Assembly: GCA_965279565.1 (NCBI GenBank)
Contig: OZ257249.1
Location: 3,162,001-3,226,000, forward strand
Source of the DNA: Tagaea sp965279565
GTDB taxonomy: Bacteria > Pseudomonadota > Alphaproteobacteria > CACIAM-22H2
DNA length: 64,000 bases
Direction: 5' to 3'
How positions within the stretch are numbered: position 1 is the stretch's first letter; each line of letters begins with the position of its first letter. The notes under the pieces were generated by a model that worked only from the letters and a program-made list of their open reading frames with translations, did not search any database and had not been told where the DNA came from. Position numbers and translations under genes: made by a program. This document shows, piece by piece, positions 24,665 to 32,933 of the stretch.

Positions 24665-26962
24665 TTGTCGATCCGCGCCAAGCTCATCGCCGCCTTCCTT
24701 TTCGCGCTGCTCGCGGCATCCGCGCTGGGCTTCACGGCCTACGTGGCGTCGCGGATGCTGGGCGCGCTGACCGTCCAGATGTTCGACGGGCCGCTGCAGA
24801 CGATCAACTTCGCCCGCCTCGCACAGACCGATTTCGCCGTGATCGAACGCACCGACCGCGAGGCCGGCGACGCGATCGGCATGGACGGCATGTCCAGGCT
24901 CTACAAGCTGGTCGACGACTTCCTGAAGGATCTCGACGTCGCGGCCGAGCGCGGCAAGTCCGAAGACATCACGACCCTCGCCGCCGACATCCGGGCCAAT
25001 GTCGACAAATGGCGCAAAGCCGCGGCGCAGGCACGGACTGGCGACGCGACGGCCGCTCGCGAGCGGACCGAGCTGGGTGTGCGCATCCGGCAGGATCTCG
25101 AGGTCCTGACCCAGATCGCCGCCGACAACGGGTACGTGTTCCGCGAGGACGCCGGCGAAACGATCGAGGCGACGCGCAACGTGCTCGTCGCCGTCATCGT
25201 GCTGGCCGCGATCGTGCTGCTCGTCGTCGGTGTGCTGCTCGTACGCAACATCGTGCTTCCGCTCGACAGCCTCAATCGCAAGATGCGCAAGATCGCGCGC
25301 GGGGACGAGGACGTCCATATCCGCTATCTCGAGCGGCGCGACGAGCTTGGCGACACCGCCCGCGCGATGTCGGTGTTCAAACAGGCCATGGGCGACATCA
25401 AGGAGGCGCGCGACCGCGCCGAACTGGCGACCAAGGCGAAATCCGAATTCCTCGCGATGATGAGCCACGAGATCCGCACGCCGATGAACGGAATCATCGG
25501 CATGTCGCGCCTGCTGCTGCAGTCCGATCTGGACGGCGAGCAGCGCGACAACGCGCGCATCGTGCTGGAAAGCGGCCAGTCGCTGCTCCAGATCCTCAAT
25601 GACATCCTCGACTATTCGAAGCTCGAGGCCGGAAAGCTCGACGTCGAAAGCATCGATTTCGATCCGCGCAACGCGATCGAGGATGCCGTGGCACTGATGG
25701 CCTCGAAGGCGGGCGAGAAGGGGATCACGCTCGCCGCGGAGATCGATCCGGCGCTGCCGACCTATCTGCGCGGGGATCCCGGACGCTTGCGGCAGGTCCT
25801 GCTCAACCTGATCGGCAACTCGGTCAAGTTTACCGAGAAGGGCGGCGTCACGGTCGCGGTCCGCAGCATGCCCTCGCAGAGCGCCGACGTGGCGCATGTC
25901 CGCGTGGGCATCCGCGATACCGGCATCGGGATTTCCAAGGAGGCGCAGGCCAAGCTCTTCGGCAGCTTCGTGCAGGCGGACTCGTCGATCTCGCGCCGCT
26001 TCGGCGGGACGGGACTTGGCCTTGCGATCAGCCGCCGGCTCGTCCAGGCGATGGGCGGGGAGATCGGCGTGGAAAGCGAACTCGGCAAGGGCTCGGAGTT
26101 CCATTTCGAACTGGCGTTGCCCGTCGGAATTGCACCGCGCGGCGAGACGCAGACGGGGCTGCAACATACGGCGCGCCCGCTGCGGATACTGCTCGCCGAA
26201 GACAATATCGTGAACCAGAAGGTCGCGACGGGTCTGCTCAAGATGGCGGGCCACACGATCGAGATCGCGAACAACGGACGAGAGGCAATTGCAGCCGTCG
26301 AGGCACGCGAGCACGACGTGATCCTGATGGACATGCACATGCCGGAGATGGACGGGATCGAGGCGACGAAGGCGATCCGCGCGCTTGCGCCGCCGAAGGG
26401 CACGATCTGGATCGTCGCGGCGACGGCAGGCGCCATGCAGGCAGACATCGACCGGTGCATGGCGGCCGGTATGAACGACTACATCGCCAAGCCGATCGTG
26501 CCCGACGAGCTTGCCCGGGCGCTGGCGCGCGCCGACGGCGGATCCGTCGAGACGCCTGGCGGCGACGAAGCGCCATCGATCCAGGATCGTCTTTCGGCGA
26601 GCGACGCCGTGATCGACGAGGGCGTGCTGGGTGAACTGGAGAGCCAGATGGGCCGCGAGATCGTCGCCTCGCTCGTAGACGACTTTGCCGAGAACGCACA
26701 GCATCTTATCGGCGAGATTGCCCGCGCACGCGCAGCGGACGACGGTGTGACATGGACACGCGCCGCCCACAGCCTCAAGAGTTCAGCTGCAAACATGGGG
26801 CTTGCCCGCGCGTTCGAGGCCGCCCGGAAGATCGAGCAAGCGGGCGAGACGGAGGATTTCGTGACCGCGGGACCGGTGTCCGATACCCTGCCCGGACTCG
26901 TCGAGGAGGCCGTCGCGGCATTGAAGGCGCGCTACGCCGATATCGCCGCGGCAGCCGACTGA
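24665..26962 (+). CDS. Hybrid sensor histidine kinase with receiver and Hpt domains
   Basis: 765-aa inner-membrane phosphorelay kinase. Membrane helices about 7-29 and 173-194 bracket a ~140-residue sensor region; HAMP follows (about 195-248), then HisKA with His268 in SHEIRTPMNG, HATPase (NLIGNSVKF, GIRDTGIGIS, FGGTGLGLAIS), a receiver with Asp556, and Hpt with His702 in AAHSLKSSAANMG. All four phosphorelay residues are thus in one chain. Start is TTG at 24665. Signal unknown. The next gene is a single-domain receiver, a likely partner. Confidence 0.93.
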   Translation: MSIRAKLIAAFLFALLAASALGFTAYVASRMLGALTVQMFDGPLQTINFARLAQTDFAVIERTDREAGDAIGMDGMSRLYKLVDDFLKDLDVAAERGKSEDITTLAADIRANVDKWRKAAAQARTGDATAARERTELGVRIRQDLEVLTQIAADNGYVFREDAGETIEATRNVLVAVIVLAAIVLLVVGVLLVRNIVLPLDSLNRKMRKIARGDEDVHIRYLERRDELGDTARAMSVFKQAMGDIKEARDRAELATKAKSEFLAMMSHEIRTPMNGIIGMSRLLLQSDLDGEQRDNARIVLESGQSLLQILNDILDYSKLEAGKLDVESIDFDPRNAIEDAVALMASKAGEKGITLAAEIDPALPTYLRGDPGRLRQVLLNLIGNSVKFTEKGGVTVAVRSMPSQSADVAHVRVGIRDTGIGISKEAQAKLFGSFVQADSSISRRFGGTGLGLAISRRLVQAMGGEIGVESELGKGSEFHFELALPVGIAPRGETQTGLQHTARPLRILLAEDNIVNQKVATGLLKMAGHTIEIANNGREAIAAVEAREHDVILMDMHMPEMDGIEATKAIRALAPPKGTIWIVAATAGAMQADIDRCMAAGMNDYIAKPIVPDELARALARADGGSVETPGGDEAPSIQDRLSASDAVIDEGVLGELESQMGREIVASLVDDFAENAQHLIGEIARARAADDGVTWTRAAHSLKSSAANMGLARAFEAARKIEQAGETEDFVTAGPVSDTLPGLVEEAVAALKARYADIAAAAD

Positions 26963-26984
26963 ACGAAGGAAGCGGAGTGGGACG

Positions 26985-27401
26985 ATGAATCCAGCACAGA
27001 CGATGGATCAGGCATTCACCAATCTTTCCGTGCTGCTCGTCGAAGACGACGCGTTCGCGATCAAGATTGCGCAGACGGTGCTGAAGCAGCTCAAGATCCC
27101 CTATGTGGCGCTGGCCAAGGACGGCGCCGAAGCGCTCGATACGCTCAATGCCGGCATGCAGAAATACGACCTGATCATCTCGGACTGGAACATGCCTGAG
27201 ATGACCGGTTTGCAGCTCCTGAAGGCGGTGCGCCAGAAATGGCCGACGATGCCGTTCATCATGCTGACGGGACGGGCAAGCCCGGAATTCGTCGTCCAGG
27301 CGCGCGACAACGGCGTCGATGCGTATGTCGTCAAGCCGTTCTCGCCGGCGCAACTGGCGCAGAAGATCCAGGCCGTACTCGCCGCGAAGGCGCAAAAGTG
27401 A
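26985..27401 (+). CDS. CheY-like single-domain response regulator
   Basis: 138 aa, receiver only. Acidic pair Glu20-Asp21-Asp22, phosphoacceptor Asp67 (IISDWNMPEMTG), switch Thr in MLTGRA, and Lys in VVKPFSP. It follows the hybrid kinase by 22 bases, so it probably takes the phosphate from that kinase's Hpt domain. The output is not in the sequence: no DNA-binding or enzymatic domain. Confidence 0.93.
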   Translation: MNPAQTMDQAFTNLSVLLVEDDAFAIKIAQTVLKQLKIPYVALAKDGAEALDTLNAGMQKYDLIISDWNMPEMTGLQLLKAVRQKWPTMPFIMLTGRASPEFVVQARDNGVDAYVVKPFSPAQLAQKIQAVLAAKAQK

Positions 27402-27868
27402 GCGACGCCGAATTCATGCGGCGTGCGATCGCGCTGGCAGACGAGCGGATGCGGGCGGGCGAGGGTGGTCCGTTCGGTGCCGTGATCGCCAAGGACGGCC
27501 GCATCGTCGGCGAAGGCTGGAACCGCGTGATCGGCACATCCGATCCAACGGCGCATGCCGAGATCGTCGCGATCCGCGACGCGTGCGCGCGGCTGGGTAC
27601 GTTCGATCTTTCCGGGGCGACGATCTACACGAGCTGCGAACCGTGCCCGATGTGCCTTGGCGGCATCCTGTGGGCCCGTCTCGACCGGATGTGCTATGCG
27701 GCCGATCGTGCCGACGCCGCCGAGATCGGGTTCGACGACGACGCGTTCTATGTCGAGGTGGCCAAGCCCATCGACGCGCGCGCCCTTCCGGCGACGCGCA
27801 TCCTCGCGGACGAGGCGCGCGCGGTCTTTGCGGCCTGGTTCGCCAAGCCCGATCGTGTCGAGTACTAG
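27398..27868 (+). CDS. Nucleoside/guanine deaminase
   Basis: 156-aa zinc deaminase of the CDA fold. Zinc and catalytic motif: His53-Ala-Glu55 and Pro-Cys83-x2-Cys86 (CEPCPMCLGG). The C-terminal AAEIGFDDD segment resembles guanine deaminases of the GuaD class, unlike the tRNA adenosine deaminase TadA. GTG start overlaps the regulator stop (GTGA). Probably converts guanine to xanthine; a wider nucleoside range cannot be ruled out. Confidence 0.85.
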   Translation: MSDAEFMRRAIALADERMRAGEGGPFGAVIAKDGRIVGEGWNRVIGTSDPTAHAEIVAIRDACARLGTFDLSGATIYTSCEPCPMCLGGILWARLDRMCYAADRADAAEIGFDDDAFYVEVAKPIDARALPATRILADEARAVFAAWFAKPDRVEY

Positions 27869-27886
27869 GCGACTTCGGATCGCGCG

Positions 27887-29110
27887 ATGACTCCGATCCG
27901 GGCCTATGCGGCGTTCGCGCTCGCCGCCGCATATTTCGGGCACGAGTTCGTCCAGCGCGTCTCGACGTCTGTCATCGTCGCCGACCTGATGGCGGAGTTC
28001 GCTGTCGGTGGTGCGGTTCTCGGAAGCATGTCCGCGTTCTATTTCTACGCCTATGCGGGCATGCAGATTCCCGTGGGTGTGCTTATCGACCGTTTCGGCC
28101 CGCGCCGCCTCATGAGTTTCGCGGCCGGCATCTCGGCACTTGGCGCGCTGCTGTTCGCTTTGTCGCCGTCGATCGAATACGCCTATGCGGGGCGCGCGCT
28201 GATCGGCCTCGGTGCGTCGTTCTCGTGGATCGGTGTGATGACGGTCGTGACACTCTGGTTGCCGCCGGCCGCTTTTTCCGGAATGGCCGGGCTCGGGCAG
28301 GGGATCGGCATGCTCGGCGCCGTGTTCGGGCAGGCGCCGCTGGCTCTGCTCGTCGGGGAGTTCGGCTGGCGCGCGACGGTCGGCGGCCTCGCGGCGGTCG
28401 GGGCGACGATCTCGCTGTCGCTGTTCCTGACGATCCCGGATGTCGCGCCGAAGCCGGCCCAGGTCCGCTCCCGCATCGCGCAAGGCTTGCGCGTCGCAGC
28501 GTCGAACCGGGAGACATGGCTCAACGCGGTCTATGGCTTGTCGATGACGGGTACGATGCTCGCCTTCGCCGGACTTTGGGCCGTGCCTTGGCTCGTCACC
28601 GTCCATGGTTTGGAGCGGGCCTCGGCGGCCGCGCTGTCGTCGACGATGTTCATCGGGTGGGCCGTCGGGTCGCCGTTGATCGGTTGGCTGTCCGACCGCG
28701 CCAGCCGCCGCAAGGTGTTCCAGGTCGGTTCCGGCGGCGCGATGGTCTTGTCGCTGCTTGCGATCCTGTACATTCCCGGGATGCCGGCACCTGTCATGGC
28801 GCTGCTGATGTTCGTCAACGGCGTGTGCGCGTCCGGAATGATCCTTGCCTACGGTGCCGCCCGTTCCCATAGCCCGCCGGAGGCGAGCGGGGCCACATAC
28901 GGGCTCGTCAATACGGGCGTGGTGGGGTCGGGCGCCATCTTCCAGCCGCTGCTGGGGCTGCTGCTCGACTTCAACTGGGATGGTGCGATGCGAGCCGGTG
29001 CCCGTGTCTATTCCGCCGACGCATACGATGCGGCATTCGCGGTGCTGCCATGCGTTGCCGCCATCGGAACACTCGCTGCGGCCCTGACGCGCGAAAAGCC
29101 GTCGGCCTGA
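27887..29110 (+). CDS. MFS transporter
   Basis: 407 aa with about twelve membrane helices. The loop between helices 2 and 3 has PVGVLIDRFGPRRLM, the MFS motif A equivalent, with a second such loop at GWLSDRASRRKVF. Starts 18 bases after the deaminase stop. The family covers organic anion and sugar-acid importers; the substrate is unknown. It could supply a purine given the neighbouring deaminase, but that is a guess. Confidence 0.85.
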   Translation: MTPIRAYAAFALAAAYFGHEFVQRVSTSVIVADLMAEFAVGGAVLGSMSAFYFYAYAGMQIPVGVLIDRFGPRRLMSFAAGISALGALLFALSPSIEYAYAGRALIGLGASFSWIGVMTVVTLWLPPAAFSGMAGLGQGIGMLGAVFGQAPLALLVGEFGWRATVGGLAAVGATISLSLFLTIPDVAPKPAQVRSRIAQGLRVAASNRETWLNAVYGLSMTGTMLAFAGLWAVPWLVTVHGLERASAAALSSTMFIGWAVGSPLIGWLSDRASRRKVFQVGSGGAMVLSLLAILYIPGMPAPVMALLMFVNGVCASGMILAYGAARSHSPPEASGATYGLVNTGVVGSGAIFQPLLGLLLDFNWDGAMRAGARVYSADAYDAAFAVLPCVAAIGTLAAALTREKPSA

Positions 29111-29199
29111 TCCCGCCAGACGGATCAAGACCCTACACAAAGCAGGTCCATGCGGGCTATTTTGCCATGCAACAGCCGCCAACGAGGAAGCCCCCAGTC

Positions 29200-30924
29200 A
29201 TGTCCGACAAGCCGATCGACAAGTCGAAACTGCCCAGCCGCCATACGACGGTGGGGCCGACCAGTGCCGCGCATCGCTCGATGCTCTACGCGATGGGCCT
29301 GTCGAAGGAGCAGATCGCCCAGCCGCTCGTCGGCGTTGTCACGACCTGGAACGAGGCCGCCCCCTGCAACATCACGCTGTCGCGCCAGGCGCAGGCCGCC
29401 AAGAAGGGCGTGGCCGCGGCCGGCGGCACCCCGCGCGAATTCACCACGATCACCGTGACCGACGGAATCGCGATGGGCCATGCGGGCATGCACAGTTCGC
29501 TCGTCAGCCGCGAAGTGATCGCGGACTCGGTGGAGCTGACGGTTCGCGGGCACTGCTACGACGCGCTGATCGGCATCGCCGGGTGCGACAAGTCGTTGCC
29601 CGGCCTGATGATGTCGATGCTGCGCCTCAACGTGCCGTCGATCTTCATCTATGGCGGCACGATCCTGCCCGGCAAATTCAAGGGCCGCGACGTGACCATC
29701 GTCGACGTGTTCGAGGGCGTGGGTGCGAACGCCGCCGGCAAGATGAGCGATGCGGATCTCGAACTGCTCGAGCAGACCGCCCTGCCGACCGGCGGGTCGT
29801 GCGGCGGCCAGTTCACGGCCAACACGATGGCGTGCGTTTCCGAAGCCATTGGCCTTGCCCTGCCGGGTTCGGCGGGCACGCCTGCCCCCTATGAAAGCCG
29901 CGACCGTTGGTGCGTGGAGTCCGGCGAGCAGATCGTCGAGCTCATTCGGCGCAACATCCGGCCGCGCGACATCGTGACCCTCCGGTCGCTCGAGAACGCG
30001 GCACGCGTCGTTGCGGCGACGGGTGGCTCGACGAATGCGGGCCTGCATCTGCCGGCCATGGCGCACGAGGCGGGGATCAAGTTCGACCTCGCCGACGTGG
30101 CCGAGATCATGCGCTCGACCCCCTACATCGCCGACCTGATGCCCGGCGGGAAGTACACGGCGGTCGATCTCTATTCTGTCGGCGGCGTGCCCGTCGTGAT
30201 GAAGGAAATGCTCGACGCCGGCATCCTGCACGGCGACTGCCTGACCGTGACCGGCAAGACCATCGCCGAGAACCTGAAGGACGTGAAGTTCCCCGAGAAC
30301 CAGAAGGTGATCTATCGCGTCGCGTCGCCGATCACGAAAACCGGCGGCGTCGTCGGCCTCAAGGGCAATCTCGCTCCGGAGGGCGCGATCGTGAAGGTGG
30401 CGGGCATGAAGAAGCAGGTGTTCCGCGGACCCGCGCGCGTGTTCGAGCGCGAGAACGAGGCGCTGGCTGCCGTCCTCAAGCGCGAGATCAAGGATGGCGA
30501 CGTCATGGTCATCCGCAACGAAGGGCCGAAGGGCGGCCCGGGCATGCGCGAGATGCTGTCGACGACCGCGGCCCTCTACGGCTGGGGCAAGGGCGACGAG
30601 ATCGCGCTGATCACCGATGGCCGCTTTTCCGGCGGTACGCGCGGCTTCTGCGTGGGCCATGTCAGTCCCGAGGCGGCCCTCGGCGGGCCGATCGGCCTCG
30701 TCAAGGACGGCGATATCATCTCGATCGACGCCGTGAAGGGCACGCTCTCGCTCGAAGTCGACGATGCCGAACTCGCCAAGCGCAAGGCGGCATGGAAGCC
30801 GCGTGCGCACGACTTCCAGTCGGGCACGTTGTGGAAGTATTCGCAGACCGTCGGGACTGCTGCGTTCGGTGCGGTCACGCATCCGGGCGGGGCCATGGAA
30901 ACCAAGAGCTACGCGGACAGCTGA
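29200..30924 (+). CDS. ilvD: Dihydroxy-acid dehydratase
   Basis: Penultimate step of valine/isoleucine synthesis (and pantothenate supply), an Fe-S dehydratase. 574 aa from ATG at 29200, with GAGGAA upstream. Three cluster cysteines: Cys56 (EAAPCNI), Cys129 (IAGCDKSLPG), Cys201 (GGSCGGQF). NEGPKGGPGMREML and DGRFSGGTRGFCVGHVSPEA near the C-terminus are diagnostic. It shares one base with the next gene (TGATG). Sugar-acid dehydratases of the same family are alternatives, but overall similarity favours IlvD. Confidence 0.94.
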   Translation: MSDKPIDKSKLPSRHTTVGPTSAAHRSMLYAMGLSKEQIAQPLVGVVTTWNEAAPCNITLSRQAQAAKKGVAAAGGTPREFTTITVTDGIAMGHAGMHSSLVSREVIADSVELTVRGHCYDALIGIAGCDKSLPGLMMSMLRLNVPSIFIYGGTILPGKFKGRDVTIVDVFEGVGANAAGKMSDADLELLEQTALPTGGSCGGQFTANTMACVSEAIGLALPGSAGTPAPYESRDRWCVESGEQIVELIRRNIRPRDIVTLRSLENAARVVAATGGSTNAGLHLPAMAHEAGIKFDLADVAEIMRSTPYIADLMPGGKYTAVDLYSVGGVPVVMKEMLDAGILHGDCLTVTGKTIAENLKDVKFPENQKVIYRVASPITKTGGVVGLKGNLAPEGAIVKVAGMKKQVFRGPARVFERENEALAAVLKREIKDGDVMVIRNEGPKGGPGMREMLSTTAALYGWGKGDEIALITDGRFSGGTRGFCVGHVSPEAALGGPIGLVKDGDIISIDAVKGTLSLEVDDAELAKRKAAWKPRAHDFQSGTLWKYSQTVGTAAFGAVTHPGGAMETKSYADS

Positions 30925-32432
30925 TGGCACGCATCGCAGTCGGAACCTTCCAGCACGAAACCAACACCTTCGCCCCTTCGAAAGCCGACCGGACCGCCTT
31001 CGAGCGCGGCGGCGGATGGCCTTCGATGGTGCGGGGGGCGGCGATTCCACCGGCCTTCGCGGGCATGAACGTGCCGATCGCGGGCTTCATCGCCGCCGCG
31101 ACGGCAGCGGGCCACTCGCTGATCCCGCTGATCTGCGCCAACGCGACCCCGTCGGCCGAGGTCTCGGACGAGATCTTCGAGATCGTCATGGACGCGATGT
31201 GCACGGACCTCGCCAAGGCTCTGCCGGTCGATGCGGTCTATCTCGACCTGCACGGCGCCATGGTCACCGACAGCCTTGAGGACGGCGAGGGCGAGATCGT
31301 CGCGCGTGTGCGCAAGATCGTCGGCCCGCGCGTGCCCGTCGTCGTTTCGCTGGACCTGCATGCCAACGTTACCCGCGCGATGATCGACCTTGTCGACGCG
31401 TGCGTGGCCTACCGCACCTATCCGCATGTCGACATGGCCGAGACGGGCGGGCGCGCATTCGGTCTGCTCGACCGGTTGCTGAAGTCGGGCAGCCGGCTTG
31501 CCGGCGCGTTCCGCCAGATGCCGTACATCATCCCGATCACCGCGCAGTGCACGCTGATCGAGCCGGGCGTGGGTCTCTATCGCCGGCTTGCCGAAATCGA
31601 GACGCGTACCGGCGTCGTGCTGTCGTACTGCACGGGTTTTCCGGCCGCCGACATCCGCGACTGCGCGCCGTCAGTTTTCGGCTACGGGCCCGACAAGGCC
31701 GGGATCGAGGCCGCCGTTGGCGAACTTGCCCGTGCTGTCGAGGATGCCGAGCGCGACTATGTCGCCGAACTCTACACGCCGGAAGAAGCGATCAAGCGCG
31801 CTGTGACGCGTGGCGGCCGGAACGGCAAGCCGGTCGTGCTCGCCGACACGCAGGACAACCCGGGTGCGGGCGGCAACGGCGACACGACGGGGCTTCTTGC
31901 CGCGATGCTGCGCCTGCGTCCTGAAGGTGCTGTTCTCGGTATGCTGATCGATCCGGCTTCCGCGAAATTCGCGCACGAGGTCGGTGTCGGCAATACGGCC
32001 GAATTCCGCATGGGTGCGATTTCCGGCTGGCCAGGCGTCGAGCCGATCGTCGGACCGTTCAAGGTGCTTCGCACTGGCGATGGCCAGTTTCTGTGTACTG
32101 GTCCGTTTTACGGCGGAAGCCGGATGAAGCTCGGGCCGATGGCGCTCGTCGAGGCCAACGGCGTGCGCGTCGTGCTCTCGTCGCACAAGGTCCAGACAGC
32201 CGACCAGGAAATGTTCCGGCATCTTGGGGTCGAACCGATCCGCGAGCGGATTGTCGCGGTAAAGAGTTCGGTCCATTTCCGTGCCGACTTCCAGCCGATC
32301 GCGGAAGAGGTGCTCGTCGTCGCCACGCCGGGGCCGAACCCTGCAGATCCGGCTGCATTGACGTGGAAACGCCTGCGACCCGGCATCAGACTCCGCCCGC
32401 ATGGGCCCGTCTTCAAGGGAGCGGCCGCTTGA
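30924..32432 (+). CDS. M81 family metallopeptidase (MlrC-like)
   Basis: 502 aa. The N-terminal domain (DUF1485) begins ARIAVGTFQHETNTFAP and has LHGAMVTDSLEDGEGEIV and SLDLHANVT, with metal-binding residues typical of MlrC, the microcystin-breakdown zinc peptidase. The MlrC C-terminal domain includes GAGGNGDTTGLLAAML. Many bacteria carry M81 enzymes without any link to toxins; the substrate is unknown. Translationally coupled on both sides (TGATG and TTGA). Confidence 0.87.
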   Translation: MARIAVGTFQHETNTFAPSKADRTAFERGGGWPSMVRGAAIPPAFAGMNVPIAGFIAAATAAGHSLIPLICANATPSAEVSDEIFEIVMDAMCTDLAKALPVDAVYLDLHGAMVTDSLEDGEGEIVARVRKIVGPRVPVVVSLDLHANVTRAMIDLVDACVAYRTYPHVDMAETGGRAFGLLDRLLKSGSRLAGAFRQMPYIIPITAQCTLIEPGVGLYRRLAEIETRTGVVLSYCTGFPAADIRDCAPSVFGYGPDKAGIEAAVGELARAVEDAERDYVAELYTPEEAIKRAVTRGGRNGKPVVLADTQDNPGAGGNGDTTGLLAAMLRLRPEGAVLGMLIDPASAKFAHEVGVGNTAEFRMGAISGWPGVEPIVGPFKVLRTGDGQFLCTGPFYGGSRMKLGPMALVEANGVRVVLSSHKVQTADQEMFRHLGVEPIRERIVAVKSSVHFRADFQPIAEEVLVVATPGPNPADPAALTWKRLRPGIRLRPHGPVFKGAAA

Positions 32433-32908
32433 TCCGTGCGAGCTTGTATGCCGCGTGCCTGCTGCTGCTCGCGGCGGTTCCATTGCAGGCCCAGCCGGCC
32501 GATCGGCACGAGGGATACTACTATCCGCAGCCGTCGAGCCAGGAGACCTATGTCGCCCGCGCGAAGGTGATGATCGATGCCACGCGCGACAAGCGGCTCG
32601 ATTTCGTCAACGGTCTCACGTCGTCGCAACTCGCCGCACCTTATGCGCCTGCCTATGTCGTGTTCGCGAAAGGTGACCGGGCCGATCGGCTGATCGTTGT
32701 CTCGCTGGTACCGGGCCAGATCGATACGGTATTCCGGGCGCGCGCCCTGCTTGCACAACTGACGGCAGTGGCCCGCGGGACCCCCCTGCTGCAGGATTAT
32801 GGGGTCGACAATTTATTTACCTTTCTGGATGTATTGAAGCTCATGGGCTTCACGCGCGTCACATTGAGCGACGGCGACAAGTTCGCCCACCAGATTGCGA
32901 TCCGCTAG
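32429..32908 (+). CDS. Small exported protein of unknown function
   Basis: 159 aa with a signal peptide (LYAACLLLLAAVPLQAQ, cleavage near residue 22). The mature part begins DRHEGYYYPQPSSQETYVARA and ends FTRVTLSDGDKFAHQIAIR. I recognise this as a conserved alphaproteobacterial family without known role; no catalytic motif is visible. TTG start overlaps the M81 stop (TTGA) with GGGAG upstream. Coupled to the M81 gene and 25 bases before the chemoreceptor. Confidence 0.8.
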   Translation: MIRASLYAACLLLLAAVPLQAQPADRHEGYYYPQPSSQETYVARAKVMIDATRDKRLDFVNGLTSSQLAAPYAPAYVVFAKGDRADRLIVVSLVPGQIDTVFRARALLAQLTAVARGTPLLQDYGVDNLFTFLDVLKLMGFTRVTLSDGDKFAHQIAIR

Positions 32909-32933
32909 AACGGATCGCCCGGAGGACGGGAAG

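Noticed and set aside
24272..26770. 832-codon minus-strand open frame opposite the hybrid kinase
   Set aside because: The plus strand carries a clear kinase with all motifs; the minus translation has no recognisable domain.
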